Origin: Caulobacter sp. FWC2
GTDB taxonomy: Bacteria; Pseudomonadota; Alphaproteobacteria; Caulobacterales; Caulobacteraceae
NCBI RefSeq assembly: GCF_002742625.1
Contig: NZ_PEBF01000001.1
Location: 3,472,001 to 3,536,000 of the forward strand
Length of the DNA stretch: 64,000 nucleotides
Direction: 5' to 3'
Below are positions 29,534 through 38,510 of the stretch, one piece after another. A program made the translations under genes and the position numbers. The notes under the pieces were generated by a model, which saw only the letters and a program-made list of their open reading frames with translations, had not been told where the DNA came from and ran no database searches. Every line of letters begins with the position of its first letter. Position 1 is the stretch's first letter.

Positions 29534-30207
29534 TGAGCAAGGTTCTGGGCGTTCTGGGCGGCATGGGTCCGGCGGCGACGCTGGACTTCCTGGCCAAGCT
29601 GCAGGCCGCCACGCCGGTCAAGCGCGAGCAGGACCACCTGCGGGTGCTGGTCGACATCAATCCCAAGGTCCCGGACCGCAACGTCTCGACCTCCGATCCC
29701 GGCCCGGTGCTGGCGGCCATGGCCGCTGGCCTGCGCGATGGCGGGGCCCAGGTGCTGGCCATCGCCTGCAACACCGCCCATGCCTATGCGGAAGACGTCC
29801 GCGCCTCGGGCCTGCCCCTGGTCGACATGCTGGAGACCGCCGGCCTGGCCGCACAGGCCAAGGGCGCCAGCGTCGTCGGCGTGCTGGGCACCGGCCTGGC
29901 GCTCGGTCTCTATCGTGACCGCTTCTCGCACATGGGCCTGGAAGTGGTGATGCTGGACGACCACGAGCAGGTCGAGTTCATGGCCCTGCTCTATCGCATC
30001 AAGCAGGGCCATATCGGCCCGGACTCGCGCGAGACCATGGCCGCCCTCGCCCACAGGCTGGTCGGCAAGGGCGCCCAGAGCGTGGTGGCGGGCTGCACCG
30101 AAGTGCCGCTGGTGCTGAGCGCCGCGGACCTCTCGGTCCCGTTCCTGGATGCGACGGAAGAACTGGCCCGGCGCTGCGTGGCCGTCTGCCTAGGCGAAAC
30201 CGCCTAA
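29533..30207 (+). CDS. Aspartate/glutamate racemase-family protein
   Basis: A 224-residue amino-acid racemase. It has the two half-site cysteines expected for cofactor-independent racemases: AIACNTAHAY near residue 80 and VAGCTEVPLVL near residue 193. The N-terminal GVLGGMGPAATLDFLAKL motif is typical of aspartate racemases. The ATG overlaps the stop codon of the desulfhydrase gene (TGATG), so translation is coupled. Together the pair suggests metabolism of D-amino acids. Confidence 0.88.
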   Translation: MSKVLGVLGGMGPAATLDFLAKLQAATPVKREQDHLRVLVDINPKVPDRNVSTSDPGPVLAAMAAGLRDGGAQVLAIACNTAHAYAEDVRASGLPLVDMLETAGLAAQAKGASVVGVLGTGLALGLYRDRFSHMGLEVVMLDDHEQVEFMALLYRIKQGHIGPDSRETMAALAHRLVGKGAQSVVAGCTEVPLVLSAADLSVPFLDATEELARRCVAVCLGETA

Positions 30208-30383
30208 AGGCTCAGAGCGGGCCGCTCATCGCCATAAGCCTCGAACAGCCCCATCAGGGCCGCCGCGCCGCGCGAGGCCTGGGCCATGCGCAACAGCGCC
30301 GCCCGGGCGTGGCCATTGTCGGCGATCTCGGCCTGACGCTCGAGATGCTTCGCTTCGCTGAGATGATCGTTTCGGTTCCCCAT
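30204..30383 (-). CDS. Small helical protein, unknown function
   Basis: A 59-residue protein, MGNRNDHLSEAKHLERQAEI followed by ADNGHARAALLRMAQASRG, predicted entirely helical. The frame stays open much further upstream, to 30914, but that part has codon use unlike coding sequence of this genome and overlaps a structured region, so only the 3' part is called. Its stop overlaps the end of the racemase gene by 4 bp. Evidence is limited. Confidence 0.45.
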   Translation of the reverse strand: MGNRNDHLSEAKHLERQAEIADNGHARAALLRMAQASRGAAALMGLFEAYGDERPALSL

Positions 30384-30497
30384 GCCGCAAACGTTTATAG
30401 AACATGAACGAGGCCGCCATGCGACCGCTGGACGCACACCGTTCATTAACCATTGTTTGGACACGCGCCGAATGTCACGACGGCTGGGGCATGGCGC

Positions 30498-30538
30498 TAA
30501 ATGAAAACACCCCCGGACCTTATGAGGCCCGGGGGTGT
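30498..30538 (-). terminator. Rho-independent terminator on the minus strand
   Basis: A 13-bp stem with one mismatch (30507-30519 with 30526-30538, G/C-rich, ACACCCCCGG... / ...CCGGGGGTGT) encloses a 6-nt loop. Read on the minus strand it is followed by TTTTCATTT. No protein gene ends here on that strand, so it implies a minus-strand non-coding transcript from 30.5-30.8 kb. Confidence 0.8.
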
Positions 30539-30770
30539 CGTCCTGTTCCCCAACAGGACAGCGTCGGCTGCGCTCGTTCCAGCGCGGCGGAGTCGCCTCT
30601 AAATCGGTAGGCGTTGTTTCGCCGAACGAGAGTCCACAAGCAACGTGTCGCCCTGTCGCACCCCCCATTATGGGGACGCCACGACGCTTGAAATCCTTTG
30701 CCCACAACAACTCGGCCCAAGGTGCGGCGCGCTGCCGCAGACCATCCCAGAATGAGGGAAGCCGTCGCAA
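30500..30770 (-). ncRNA. Candidate structured small RNA
   Basis: The 30384-30998 gap holds no convincing gene. On the minus strand I see a promoter-like TTGCTA (30800-30805), a 17-bp spacer and GCTACC (30777-30782), close to the Caulobacter TTGAC/GCTANAWC pattern. About 270 nt of sequence follows, then a strong terminator. The 3' half forms consecutive hairpins: GGCG/CGCC twice, GCGCT/AGCGC, and GTCCTGTT-GGGG-AACAGGAC. No tmRNA tag, SRP or RNase P core was recognised. Identity unknown. Confidence 0.5.
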
Positions 30771-30776
30771 AAAGTG

Positions 30777-30805
30777 GGTAGCCAAATCCATGACACCGGT
30801 AGCAA
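30777..30805 (-). promoter_or_regulatory. Candidate sigma-70-type promoter for the small RNA
   Basis: The -35 is TTGCTA at 30805-30800 and the -10 is GCTACC at 30782-30777, with an exact 17-bp spacer, reading on the minus strand. The match to Caulobacter housekeeping promoters is fair but not perfect. Confidence 0.4.
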
Positions 30806-30998
30806 GATGTCTGAAACCGTTGCAGCAGACGACGGGGCCTGGATGGGCTGGGAGGAACGCCAAAGCCGTACAGCGTGACAGCCACAAGGGGGCGCCGGTT
30901 TCGGCGCCGGTCACGCTTCGAGCTTTCAGATAGCGCCTGTCAGACAGGCGCCGGCGGCTTCCCGATCATCGATGGCTCCGCCTCACCCGGAGTTCCGC

Positions 30999-32633
30999 AT
31001 GCCGCTCAGCCCCCTCTCCCGCCGCCGCCTGATGGCCACCACGGCCGCCGCCTTCGCTGCGGCAGGTCTGCCGCTCAACGCCGTGGCCGCGCCGACCAAG
31101 GCCGACGCCCTGGGGACCATGAAGAAGGCCGCCCGATTCATGGTCGAGAAAGCCGCCTACAAGGGCGGTTATGTCTGGTCCTACTCGGCCGATCTGACGC
31201 GCCGCTGGGGCGAGATGGAAGCCTTCCCGACGATGATCTGGGTGCAGCCGCCCGGCACCGGCACGGTCGGCCACCTGTTCCTGGACGCCTACCACGCCAC
31301 CCGGGACGACTATTACTACGACGCCGCCTGCAAGGCTGCCGACGCCCTGATCGCCATCCAGAACCCGGCCGGCGGCTGGAACTATATCGGCGACTTCGCC
31401 GGCGAGGCCTCGCTGAAGAAATGGTACGACACCATCGGCAAGAACGGCTGGCGGCTCGAGGAATTCCAGCACTACTACGGCAACTGCACCTTCGACGACG
31501 AAGGCACCGCCGAGTGCTGCAAGTTCATGCTGCGCATGTACGTCGAAAAGAAGGATCCGAAGTACAAGGCCGCCTTCGAGAAGGCCCTGAAGTTCGTGCT
31601 GGAAAGCCAGTATCCGGTCGGCGGCTGGCCGCAGCGCTATCCGCTGAAGGACGAGTTCCACCACCACGGAAATCCGGACTACACCGGCTTCATCACCTTC
31701 AACGACGACGTGATCGGCGAGAACATCGAGTTCCTGATCATGGTCTACCAGGCCCTGGGCGATAAGACCGTCCTGGAGCCGATCCGCCGCGCCATGGACT
31801 GCTATATCGCCTGCCAGCAGCCGCAACCGCAGCCGGCCTGGGGTCTGCAGCATACCGTGGCCGATCTGAAGCCGGCCGGCGCCCGCACCTATGAGCCCAA
31901 GGCCTTCGCCACCCACGCCACGGCCAGTTGCCTGTCGCAGATGATGACCTTCTATCAGCTGACCGGCGATCCGAAGTATCTGGCGCGCGTGCCCGAAGCC
32001 CTGGCCTGGCTGGACTCGGTGCGCTTGCCCGACGACGTCATGCCGGGCAAGCCGCGCTATCCGACCTTCATCCAGATCGGCAACGGCCGTCCGCTATATG
32101 TGCACCGCACGGGCTCCAACGTAGTCAGCGGCCGCTACTTCACCGACGAGAACCCGCACAACACGGTCACCCACTATTCGTCATTCCGGAACGTGGACGT
32201 CAAAGGCCTGCGCGCCCGCTACGAGGCACTGAAGGCCACGCCGCCGGAAGAGGCCAGCAAGCACTCGCCGCTGAAGGGCCAGCGCCCGCTGCCTAAGTAC
32301 TTCATGGTCAAGGACATCTCGGTCGAGGACCTTTCGGTCGGGGGCGACCTGTCGAGCTCGGCCCCCAAGGCCGTGTCGGCCGACGCCGACAAGGTCACCA
32401 AGCTGACAATGGAACTGAACGCCGAGGGCTGGTGGCCCACGCCCCTGACCTCGACCAGCCAGCCCTATGCCGGCGAGCCTCCGGCCACGCCGACGCCAGG
32501 CGACTTCTCGGAGACCAAGGTCGGCGACAAGTACGACACCTCGCCCTATCCCGATCCGAACCCGAAGATCGGCATCTCGACCGGCGCCTTCATCGCCAAC
32601 ATGGCGACGCTGATCAAATATATCGACGGCTAG
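30999..32633 (+). CDS. Exported pectate lyase (polysaccharide lyase family 10-like)
   Basis: A 544-residue secreted enzyme that cleaves polygalacturonate by beta-elimination. The N-terminus SPLSRRRLMATTAAAFAAAG is a twin-arginine-type signal. The (alpha/alpha) toroid begins at KADALGTMKKAARFMVEKAA. The PL10 signature YPVGGWPQRYPLKDE is near residue 215, and DDVIGENIEFLI follows. The ATG at 30999 with CGGAG upstream replaces a longer frame. Two G/C-rich inverted repeats (30890-30910 and 30933-30951) precede it. It supports a plant-polymer-degrading lifestyle. Confidence 0.9.
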   Translation: MPLSPLSRRRLMATTAAAFAAAGLPLNAVAAPTKADALGTMKKAARFMVEKAAYKGGYVWSYSADLTRRWGEMEAFPTMIWVQPPGTGTVGHLFLDAYHATRDDYYYDAACKAADALIAIQNPAGGWNYIGDFAGEASLKKWYDTIGKNGWRLEEFQHYYGNCTFDDEGTAECCKFMLRMYVEKKDPKYKAAFEKALKFVLESQYPVGGWPQRYPLKDEFHHHGNPDYTGFITFNDDVIGENIEFLIMVYQALGDKTVLEPIRRAMDCYIACQQPQPQPAWGLQHTVADLKPAGARTYEPKAFATHATASCLSQMMTFYQLTGDPKYLARVPEALAWLDSVRLPDDVMPGKPRYPTFIQIGNGRPLYVHRTGSNVVSGRYFTDENPHNTVTHYSSFRNVDVKGLRARYEALKATPPEEASKHSPLKGQRPLPKYFMVKDISVEDLSVGGDLSSSAPKAVSADADKVTKLTMELNAEGWWPTPLTSTSQPYAGEPPATPTPGDFSETKVGDKYDTSPYPDPNPKIGISTGAFIANMATLIKYIDG

Positions 32634-32637
32634 TTGG

Positions 32638-33381
32638 TCAGGCGCTGAGCCTAAGGGACGGCGAAATCAGGTCCAGAAGGCGATCGACAGCGTAACGGTA
32701 CAGGGCCAGGTCGAACTGGTTCTGGCCGTCCAGCTTCTGATAGGCCCGCCGCCCCAGTTGGCGGGCCGCTTCGGGGGCCTGGGTCTCGTTCAGGCGATCA
32801 ATGGCCGCGAGGCGACCGTCGAAGGCGCTTTCGGCCCAGATCATCGACTCATAGGCGTGCTCGGCGACGAAGAACCACGGCATGTGGTCGATCAGGTCCA
32901 TCGCCTGACCGAGCTCACCTTCGACCGCCCCTGACCAGCCCGAACCGGTCAGCTGACGGAAATGGTGGTCGCAGGTGTGGATGCGCACGGCCGGGTCGTC
33001 GCAGGTCACGTAGTCGTCCATCGTCAGGATCTTGGCCAGGACGACCGATCGGAACCGAGGATCGGCCGCCTCCGCGTCGGTGATCTCCACGACATGGCGA
33101 AAGTATCGGTACAGCGAAATGACCCGCGCCACGGGCCAGCGGAAATTGGTGACGCAGGCCATCGCCGGACCGATCGCCTGCTGAATGTCCCGCCCGTAAT
33201 GGCCGCCGTAATAGTCATAGCCGCGATAGGCGCCGTAGCGCCCACGATGGGCGGCGTGCTCCACCGCGTCGTTCTCGATCCTGGGGCATCGTTGTTCGGC
33301 TTCGAAGAGACCGGCCAGCGCGGTGGCGACCGAGGTGCCGCCAGCCTTGGGATTATGGAAGAAGAACAGCTGCTTGATCAT
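32638..33381 (-). CDS. Sulfotransferase-family protein
   Basis: A 247-residue protein. The N-terminal FFFHNPKAGGTSVATAL (residues 6-22) is the PAPS 5'-phosphosulfate-binding loop of sulfotransferases. FRWPVARVISLYRYFRHV is the 3'-phosphate-binding R...S region. No signal peptide is visible. It probably sulfates a glycan or another secreted compound; the acceptor is unknown. The ATG at 33381 follows GGAGCG. It converges on the pectate lyase gene with 4 bp between them. Confidence 0.82.
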   Translation of the reverse strand: MIKQLFFFHNPKAGGTSVATALAGLFEAEQRCPRIENDAVEHAAHRGRYGAYRGYDYYGGHYGRDIQQAIGPAMACVTNFRWPVARVISLYRYFRHVVEITDAEAADPRFRSVVLAKILTMDDYVTCDDPAVRIHTCDHHFRQLTGSGWSGAVEGELGQAMDLIDHMPWFFVAEHAYESMIWAESAFDGRLAAIDRLNETQAPEAARQLGRRAYQKLDGQNQFDLALYRYAVDRLLDLISPSLRLSA

Positions 33382-33504
33382 GCAACGCTCCGCGGAGAGG
33401 TCTGGACCGTCTCCGCGGCCCCATGATGCTCACACGGCCAAGCGTCGCCATTCCGTCGCAAGGAAAGCTTGATATTGATCGTTAAATTCGGTGGCTAACG
33501 CCGC

Positions 33505-34080
33505 CTACTCGCAGGCGCGCCTGAGGTTCATCAGGACCTTGGGCGTATCCTTGCGCAGCGCCTCGCGCATCATCCCCTTGGGCACGGGCCAGTCGACCGC
33601 GAGACGGTTGTCATAGAACACGCGCGTGCGGCGCCCGCCGTCCAGCGCCTGCAAGCGCCATTCGCCCTGCTCGACCTTCAGGTCGCCCTCCACCAGGTGA
33701 AAGCGGATCCGGCTGAACGGCTCGTAGTCGGAGCGAAAGACGATCCGCATGCCGGGAAAGACGAAGGTGCGTCGCGTGACATGCTCGCGGATGTCCCAGC
33801 CCCTGCGCTGGTCGCCGGACAGGATGCGGCAACTGGCCAGATTGGTGATCATCCGACCAGCCGTGGCGCAGTCGGTCATGATCGCCCAGACCTTCTCCGG
33901 CGGCGCGGCGATGTCGACCACCGCCCGCACCCGGCCGGAAATGCCGTCGGGATCAGGCGAGACCTCGGCATAGGCCTCGCCCCTGGCCAGCGCCGCCTGG
34001 GCCTTGGGCGTCAACTCGAAGGCCTGAGCGGACCCGCTCAAAGCCCACGCCATAACCGCCGTCACGATCCATCGCCGCAT
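33505..34080 (-). CDS. Secreted SRPBCC/START-like protein
   Basis: A 191-residue exported protein. The signal peptide MRRWIVTAVMAWALSGSAQA is followed by a SRPBCC helix-grip domain: RVRAVVDIAAPPEKVWAIMTDC, REHVTRRTFVFPGMRIVF and VYDNRLAVDWPVPKGMM. It likely binds a hydrophobic ligand in the periplasm. The ATG at 34080 has AAGGAG upstream. Confidence 0.82.
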   Translation of the reverse strand: MRRWIVTAVMAWALSGSAQAFELTPKAQAALARGEAYAEVSPDPDGISGRVRAVVDIAAPPEKVWAIMTDCATAGRMITNLASCRILSGDQRRGWDIREHVTRRTFVFPGMRIVFRSDYEPFSRIRFHLVEGDLKVEQGEWRLQALDGGRRTRVFYDNRLAVDWPVPKGMMREALRKDTPKVLMNLRRACE

Positions 34081-34142
34081 GCGTCTGCTCCTTCACCTGA
34101 AGCAGCTACGTCGGCCGCGCGCGCCTGGACGCTACAGCCCCG

Positions 34143-34406
34143 CTACAGACCGGCGCGCTCCAGCGCCTCGCGCACCACATCGGGGGCGTGATCGATCACG
34201 CGGAGGTAGGCGGTCAGGGCGGCGTCGGGGCGGACGTCGCCGTGTTCCAGGTCTTCCAGCAGCGTCCGGTCGATGTGAAACGCGCGGGCGAAGTCGGTCT
34301 GGCTGAGCCCGGTGCGCCAGCGCACCGCCTGCACCAGGGCCCTGGCGGATCGCGCCCGCGACGGGGCGGCGGCTTCGTCGATCGCGGGGTCGGCGGGTCT
34401 GATCAT
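34143..34406 (-). CDS. Small helix-turn-helix regulator
   Basis: An 87-residue DNA-binding protein. The core is RWRTGLSQTDFARAFHID followed by LLEDLEHGDVRPDAALTAY, an XRE/HigA2-like HTH. It resembles antitoxins of HigBA-type modules, but no toxin gene is adjacent. The ATG at 34406 has GGAGCG upstream. Role unknown. Confidence 0.8.
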   Translation of the reverse strand: MIRPADPAIDEAAAPSRARSARALVQAVRWRTGLSQTDFARAFHIDRTLLEDLEHGDVRPDAALTAYLRVIDHAPDVVREALERAGL

Positions 34407-34490
34407 CGTTACGCTCCTACGGCCTATCCCCGAGGAGGCTTCTAGAGCGGCTCGATTGCAGAAATTCGACGGCTTTGAGTCAGGGCCGCT

Positions 34491-37322
34491 TTATCCACCA
34501 GCCTTCTTGGCCAGGAACGCCGCCGTCGCCTCGATAGCCTCGACCAAGCTGACCCGCTCCAGGGTGATGCCCTCGGGCAGGCTGGAGAACAGCCGGGTCG
34601 GGGCGGCGGCGTCCAGCATGACGAAAACGCCTCGGTCGTCGGCGCGGCGGATCAGGCGGCCAAAGGCCTGGCTGATCCGCGCTCGGGCCACGGCGTCGTC
34701 ATAGCCCTTGCCGCCGAAGCGCAGACGGCGCGCCTTGTGCAGCACGTCGGGACGCGGCCAAGGCACCCGGTCGAAGACCAGCAAGCGCAGGGATCGGCCC
34801 GGCACGTCGACGCCATCCCGGATCGCGTCGGTACCCAGCAGGCACGCGTCCTCCTCGGCCCGGAAAATGTCGACCAGCGCCCCCACCTCCAGCGGATCGA
34901 CATGCTGGGCGTACAGAGCCAGCCCCTGGTCGGCCAGCGGCGCGGCGATGCGCTCGTGCACGGCCTTCAGGCGTCGAATGGCGGTGAACAGGCCCAGCCC
35001 CCCGCCCCCGGCGGCCAGGAACAGCTCGCGCATGGCGGCCGAGACCTGACGCGGGTCTTCCTTGTTCACGTCGGTGACGACATAGGCCTTGGCGTTGTTC
35101 TCGTAGTCGAACGGTGAGACCAGCCGCAGCACCTTGGGCGCGGTCGGCAGGCGGGCCGCGCCGGTGCGCATCTCGGCCAGGGCGAACGGATCCTCCAGGG
35201 CTGGATCGACCAGGGTGGCGCTGGTCACCAGCACCCCGTGGGCCGGCGACAGCACCGCCGCGCGCAGCGGCTCGGTCGGGTCCACCCAGTGGCGGCGGCA
35301 GGCGGCGTCGACGACGCGGCCGTACAGGAAGGTGGCCTCGAACCAGTCGACGAAGTCCGGATCGGTCTCGCTGGGCTCGGCGTCCTCGTCCTCGATAGCC
35401 TTCAGGATCGAGCGCCAGGCCGGCAGGGTCATGCGGGCGCGGCGGTCCAGGCCGCGTAGCGCGCCTTCGATCCGGGCGCGCTCGGAGGCGCCCAGGTGCT
35501 CGGCGTCCTCATCCAGAACGTCTTCCAAGGCGCGGGCCAGGGCCAGCAAGGGCGCTTCGATGGCCGCCAGGGCCTTGGCGGCCTCCGGCGCGCGCTCGCG
35601 GACCAGATCGGTTGCAGGACGGGCGTCGCATTGCAGGCCCAGATCCGCGCCGCCGCCCCGCTCGCTGGTGCGCGCGCGCAGTTGCTCGATCACCGCGACC
35701 AGGAAGTTCTCGATCGGTCCGATCGGATTGATCTGGCCGTCCGGCGGCGCGACCCGGCCCGACCAGCCCTCGCCCGGCAGGGCGGCGGCCGCGTGCAAGG
35801 CCTGGGTCATCGCCCCGCGCGCACCTTCGCGGTCGCCCAGGATGTCCAGCAGGCGCGCTTCCAGGCCCCGCCCCCGCCGGCCACGCCCTTCCGGCCCGCG
35901 GATCCAGCGGCGCAGTTCAGCGGCCTCGGCCCCGGACAAGGCGGCCGAGAAGGCGCTGTCGGCGGCCTCGAACAGGTGGTGGCCTTCGTCGAAGACGATG
36001 CGCTTGAGACTGGTGGTCTCGTTGTCGCCCTTCAGGCCTCGGGCGGTCCGCGCGCCGTCGAAGGCGGCTTGCGTGAGGACCAGGGCGTGGTTGGCGATGA
36101 CGATGTCGGCGCGCTTGGACGCCCGTACGGCCTTTTCGATGAAGCAGATTCGATAATGCTGGCAGCCGGCGTGGATGCACTCGCCGCGCCGATCGACCAG
36201 GTTCGACGGGCTAGCCTGGGCGGAAGGCGGTACGGCGGAAAGCGTCGGCAGCCAGGCGGGGAAGTCGCCGCCGGTCATGTCTCCGTCGCGCGTAGCCCGC
36301 GCCCACCGGGTCGTCAGGGCCAAGCCGATCAGGTCGCCATTGCCCAGCTGGGCGCCGTTGATCTGCTCCTGGAAGTTCAGCAGGCAGAGATAGTTCTCAC
36401 GCCCCTTGCGCACGACCGCCTTCTTGGCGCGCTCCTTGGGGTCGGGATAGATCGATCGGCTCTCGCGCTCGATCTGCCGCTGCAGGGCGCGGGTATAGGT
36501 GCTGACCCAGACCGACGGCCCATTGGCCTCGGCCCACAGCGAGGCGGGGGCCAGATAGCCCAGGGTCTTGCCGACGCCGGTGCCGGCCTCGGCCAGCATC
36601 ATGCGCGGCTCGCCCTCGCGCTCGCGCGGTTGGAAGGCGAAGGCAGCCTCCTTGGCGAAGGTGATCTGGGCCTCGCGCACCTCGTCCAGGCCGGAGCGCT
36701 TCAGCAGCTCGGCCAGGCGCTCGCCGGCGCGTTCGGGATCGATCGGCCGCGAGCCGGGCTCGCCGGGCGGGGCCTGGTCCTCCCACTCGACCAGACGCGC
36801 CCAGACGTCGAGGCCCGAGCCCCGGAACTGGTTGCCGGCCTGCACCGAGCGCAGCGCGCCGATCACGGCCGGCCCCCACGACCAGCCGGCCTTGGCCAGG
36901 GTCTCGGCGACGGCCAGGGCCTCCTCGCGCGACGGAACCGGCGTCAAGGCCAGGTCGCGTAGCAGCGCGTCGGCGCTCTCGCGCAGGCTCTGGGCCTGTT
37001 CGGCCGCGCCGTGCGGCTCGCGCAGACCCAGCGCCATGGCCAGGCCCACGGCCGACGGGGCGCAGAAGGTCGCCGGCCGGACAAAGGCATAGAGCTCCAG
37101 CACGTCGAACAGCCGGGCATGGCGTGACGGCGCCGACAGGTTCAGGCGACGGGCGGTCATGGCCGCGTGGGCCACCAGAACCGGCCCATGCTCGAACAGG
37201 TCGCGGGCGTCCGGGGGACGCAGCATCCGGCCCTCGCCCGCCCCGTCAGCCACGCCCGCGCGCGGCCCGGGCAGCACGACGAGCGCGGGGGCGAGATCCA
37301 GAGTCGGCGGGAAAGCGGTCAC
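34491..37322 (-). CDS. DinG/XPD-family ATP-dependent helicase
   Basis: A 943-residue superfamily 2 helicase with a predicted Fe-S cluster. Walker A is AEAGTGVGKT at about residues 243-252. Four cysteines for the cluster appear in ENYLCLLNF and GECIHAGCQHYRICF. The Walker B-like box is FDEGHHLFEAAD (DEGH, near residue 441). Late motifs include GTDAIRDGVDVPG and QAFGRLIRRADDRG. The N-terminal 230 residues precede the helicase core and resemble the extra domain seen in alphaproteobacterial DinG-like proteins. The start is GTG at 37322 with GGAG upstream. Confidence 0.9.
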   Translation of the reverse strand: MTAFPPTLDLAPALVVLPGPRAGVADGAGEGRMLRPPDARDLFEHGPVLVAHAAMTARRLNLSAPSRHARLFDVLELYAFVRPATFCAPSAVGLAMALGLREPHGAAEQAQSLRESADALLRDLALTPVPSREEALAVAETLAKAGWSWGPAVIGALRSVQAGNQFRGSGLDVWARLVEWEDQAPPGEPGSRPIDPERAGERLAELLKRSGLDEVREAQITFAKEAAFAFQPREREGEPRMMLAEAGTGVGKTLGYLAPASLWAEANGPSVWVSTYTRALQRQIERESRSIYPDPKERAKKAVVRKGRENYLCLLNFQEQINGAQLGNGDLIGLALTTRWARATRDGDMTGGDFPAWLPTLSAVPPSAQASPSNLVDRRGECIHAGCQHYRICFIEKAVRASKRADIVIANHALVLTQAAFDGARTARGLKGDNETTSLKRIVFDEGHHLFEAADSAFSAALSGAEAAELRRWIRGPEGRGRRGRGLEARLLDILGDREGARGAMTQALHAAAALPGEGWSGRVAPPDGQINPIGPIENFLVAVIEQLRARTSERGGGADLGLQCDARPATDLVRERAPEAAKALAAIEAPLLALARALEDVLDEDAEHLGASERARIEGALRGLDRRARMTLPAWRSILKAIEDEDAEPSETDPDFVDWFEATFLYGRVVDAACRRHWVDPTEPLRAAVLSPAHGVLVTSATLVDPALEDPFALAEMRTGAARLPTAPKVLRLVSPFDYENNAKAYVVTDVNKEDPRQVSAAMRELFLAAGGGGLGLFTAIRRLKAVHERIAAPLADQGLALYAQHVDPLEVGALVDIFRAEEDACLLGTDAIRDGVDVPGRSLRLLVFDRVPWPRPDVLHKARRLRFGGKGYDDAVARARISQAFGRLIRRADDRGVFVMLDAAAPTRLFSSLPEGITLERVSLVEAIEATAAFLAKKAGG

Positions 37323-37371
37323 CCGACTCCGTTAGCAGAAACCGCCACGAAACAGAATAAGAACAGAGGCT

Positions 37372-38364
37372 TCAGACGACAGGGACCTCATCGTCGTCGA
37401 AGCCTTCCAGGCGGTTGATCGCCTTCTGGGCCTTCTGGCGCAGGTCGGCGTCCTTGCTCTCGGCCGCCTTGCGGTACATCCGCAAAGCCAGCTCATCGTC
37501 GGCCTTGATGCCCTGGCCGCGCTCGCACATGACGCCAAGGTCGTACCAGGCCTCCAGATAGCCGCGGTCGGCCGCCAGCTGGAACCAGTGCATGGCCTGG
37601 GTGTAGTTGACCGGCACGCCCTCGCCATTGTGGTGCACGACGCCCAGATTCGACATGCCGGCCGCCAGATCGTTGGCGGCGGCGGCGCGGTAGAACTTCA
37701 GGGCCTCGGCGTGGTCCAGGCGCACGCCCGTCCCTTCCGAGTGCAGCCTGCCCATCTCGTTCATGGCGTCGGGCGAGCCCATCTCGATCGCCTTGCGCAG
37801 CAGGGCCACGCCCTTGGCCGTGTCGGCCCGCGCGCCGTCGCCGTCCAGATAGGCCTCGGCGGCGCTGTAATAGCCGCGCGCGGAACCGGCGGCGGCGGCC
37901 TTCAGGTACCAGGCCAGCGCCAGGCGCGGATTCTCGGGCAGCCCCTCGCCGCCTTCGTAGGCGACGCCGAGATTGTACATGCCGTTGGGGTCGCCCAGCC
38001 GGGCGGCCTGGGCATAGAGCTTCATTGCGGCGCGGCGGTCGACCTTCACCCCATCCGCGCCGTCGAAATAGACATTGCCTAGCTCGACCATGGCGTCGGT
38101 GTCGCCGCCCGCCACGCCCTTGCGCAGCCAGGCCAGGGCCTGGGGCACGTCGCGGTCAACGCCCTCGCCGTCCAGGTAGAGCAGAGCCAGGTCGACATAA
38201 AGCGTGGCGTCGCCGCCCTGGGCGTCCTTCAAGGCTGCCGCGAAGATCGCCTTGGCCTCGGAAGAACCGTCCGGTCGTGCGAAGGCAACGCCGCCGCCCA
38301 TCAACAATGACGGCGACAACGCCAACACCAACGCCAACACCACGGGCGGCACTCTGCTACGCAT
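37372..38364 (-). CDS. Secreted Sel1-like repeat protein
   Basis: A 330-residue protein with an N-terminal signal peptide (SRVPPVVLALVLALSPSLLM) followed by about seven Sel1-like repeats, each near 36 residues. Examples are DAMVELGNVYFDGADGVKVD, NGMYNLGVAYEGGEGLPENP and DAMNEMGRLHSEGTGVRLDH. Sel1 proteins are interaction scaffolds. The ATG at 38364 follows GGTGGGG. It is 49 bp upstream of the DinG-like gene on the same strand. Confidence 0.85.
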   Translation of the reverse strand: MRSRVPPVVLALVLALSPSLLMGGGVAFARPDGSSEAKAIFAAALKDAQGGDATLYVDLALLYLDGEGVDRDVPQALAWLRKGVAGGDTDAMVELGNVYFDGADGVKVDRRAAMKLYAQAARLGDPNGMYNLGVAYEGGEGLPENPRLALAWYLKAAAAGSARGYYSAAEAYLDGDGARADTAKGVALLRKAIEMGSPDAMNEMGRLHSEGTGVRLDHAEALKFYRAAAANDLAAGMSNLGVVHHNGEGVPVNYTQAMHWFQLAADRGYLEAWYDLGVMCERGQGIKADDELALRMYRKAAESKDADLRQKAQKAINRLEGFDDDEVPVV

Positions 38365-38510
38365 CACATCCCCACCGCTTCCGGATCGTCGCATCGACCA
38401 GGGGAGCGTCAAGGCAGACAACCGCGCGCTGGACGCCGCGCAACCGGACTCGCCCGATACGGGTTCAAAAGACGGATGAAACAGAAAGGGAACATGCTAT
38501 ATCGCGGTCA

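Noticed and set aside
30204..30914. 236-codon minus-strand frame
   Set aside because: The upstream part has non-host third-base use and overlaps a structured, terminator-bounded region; only the last 59 codons were kept as a possible gene.
30500..30970. Possible tmRNA, SRP RNA or RNase P RNA
   Set aside because: No sequence for an AAND-type tag, no GGTTCGAATC-like T-arm with CCA, and none of the conserved SRP or RNase P cores were found on either strand.
34143..34406. Toxin-antitoxin module
   Set aside because: The HTH protein resembles antitoxins, but no toxin gene lies on either side.
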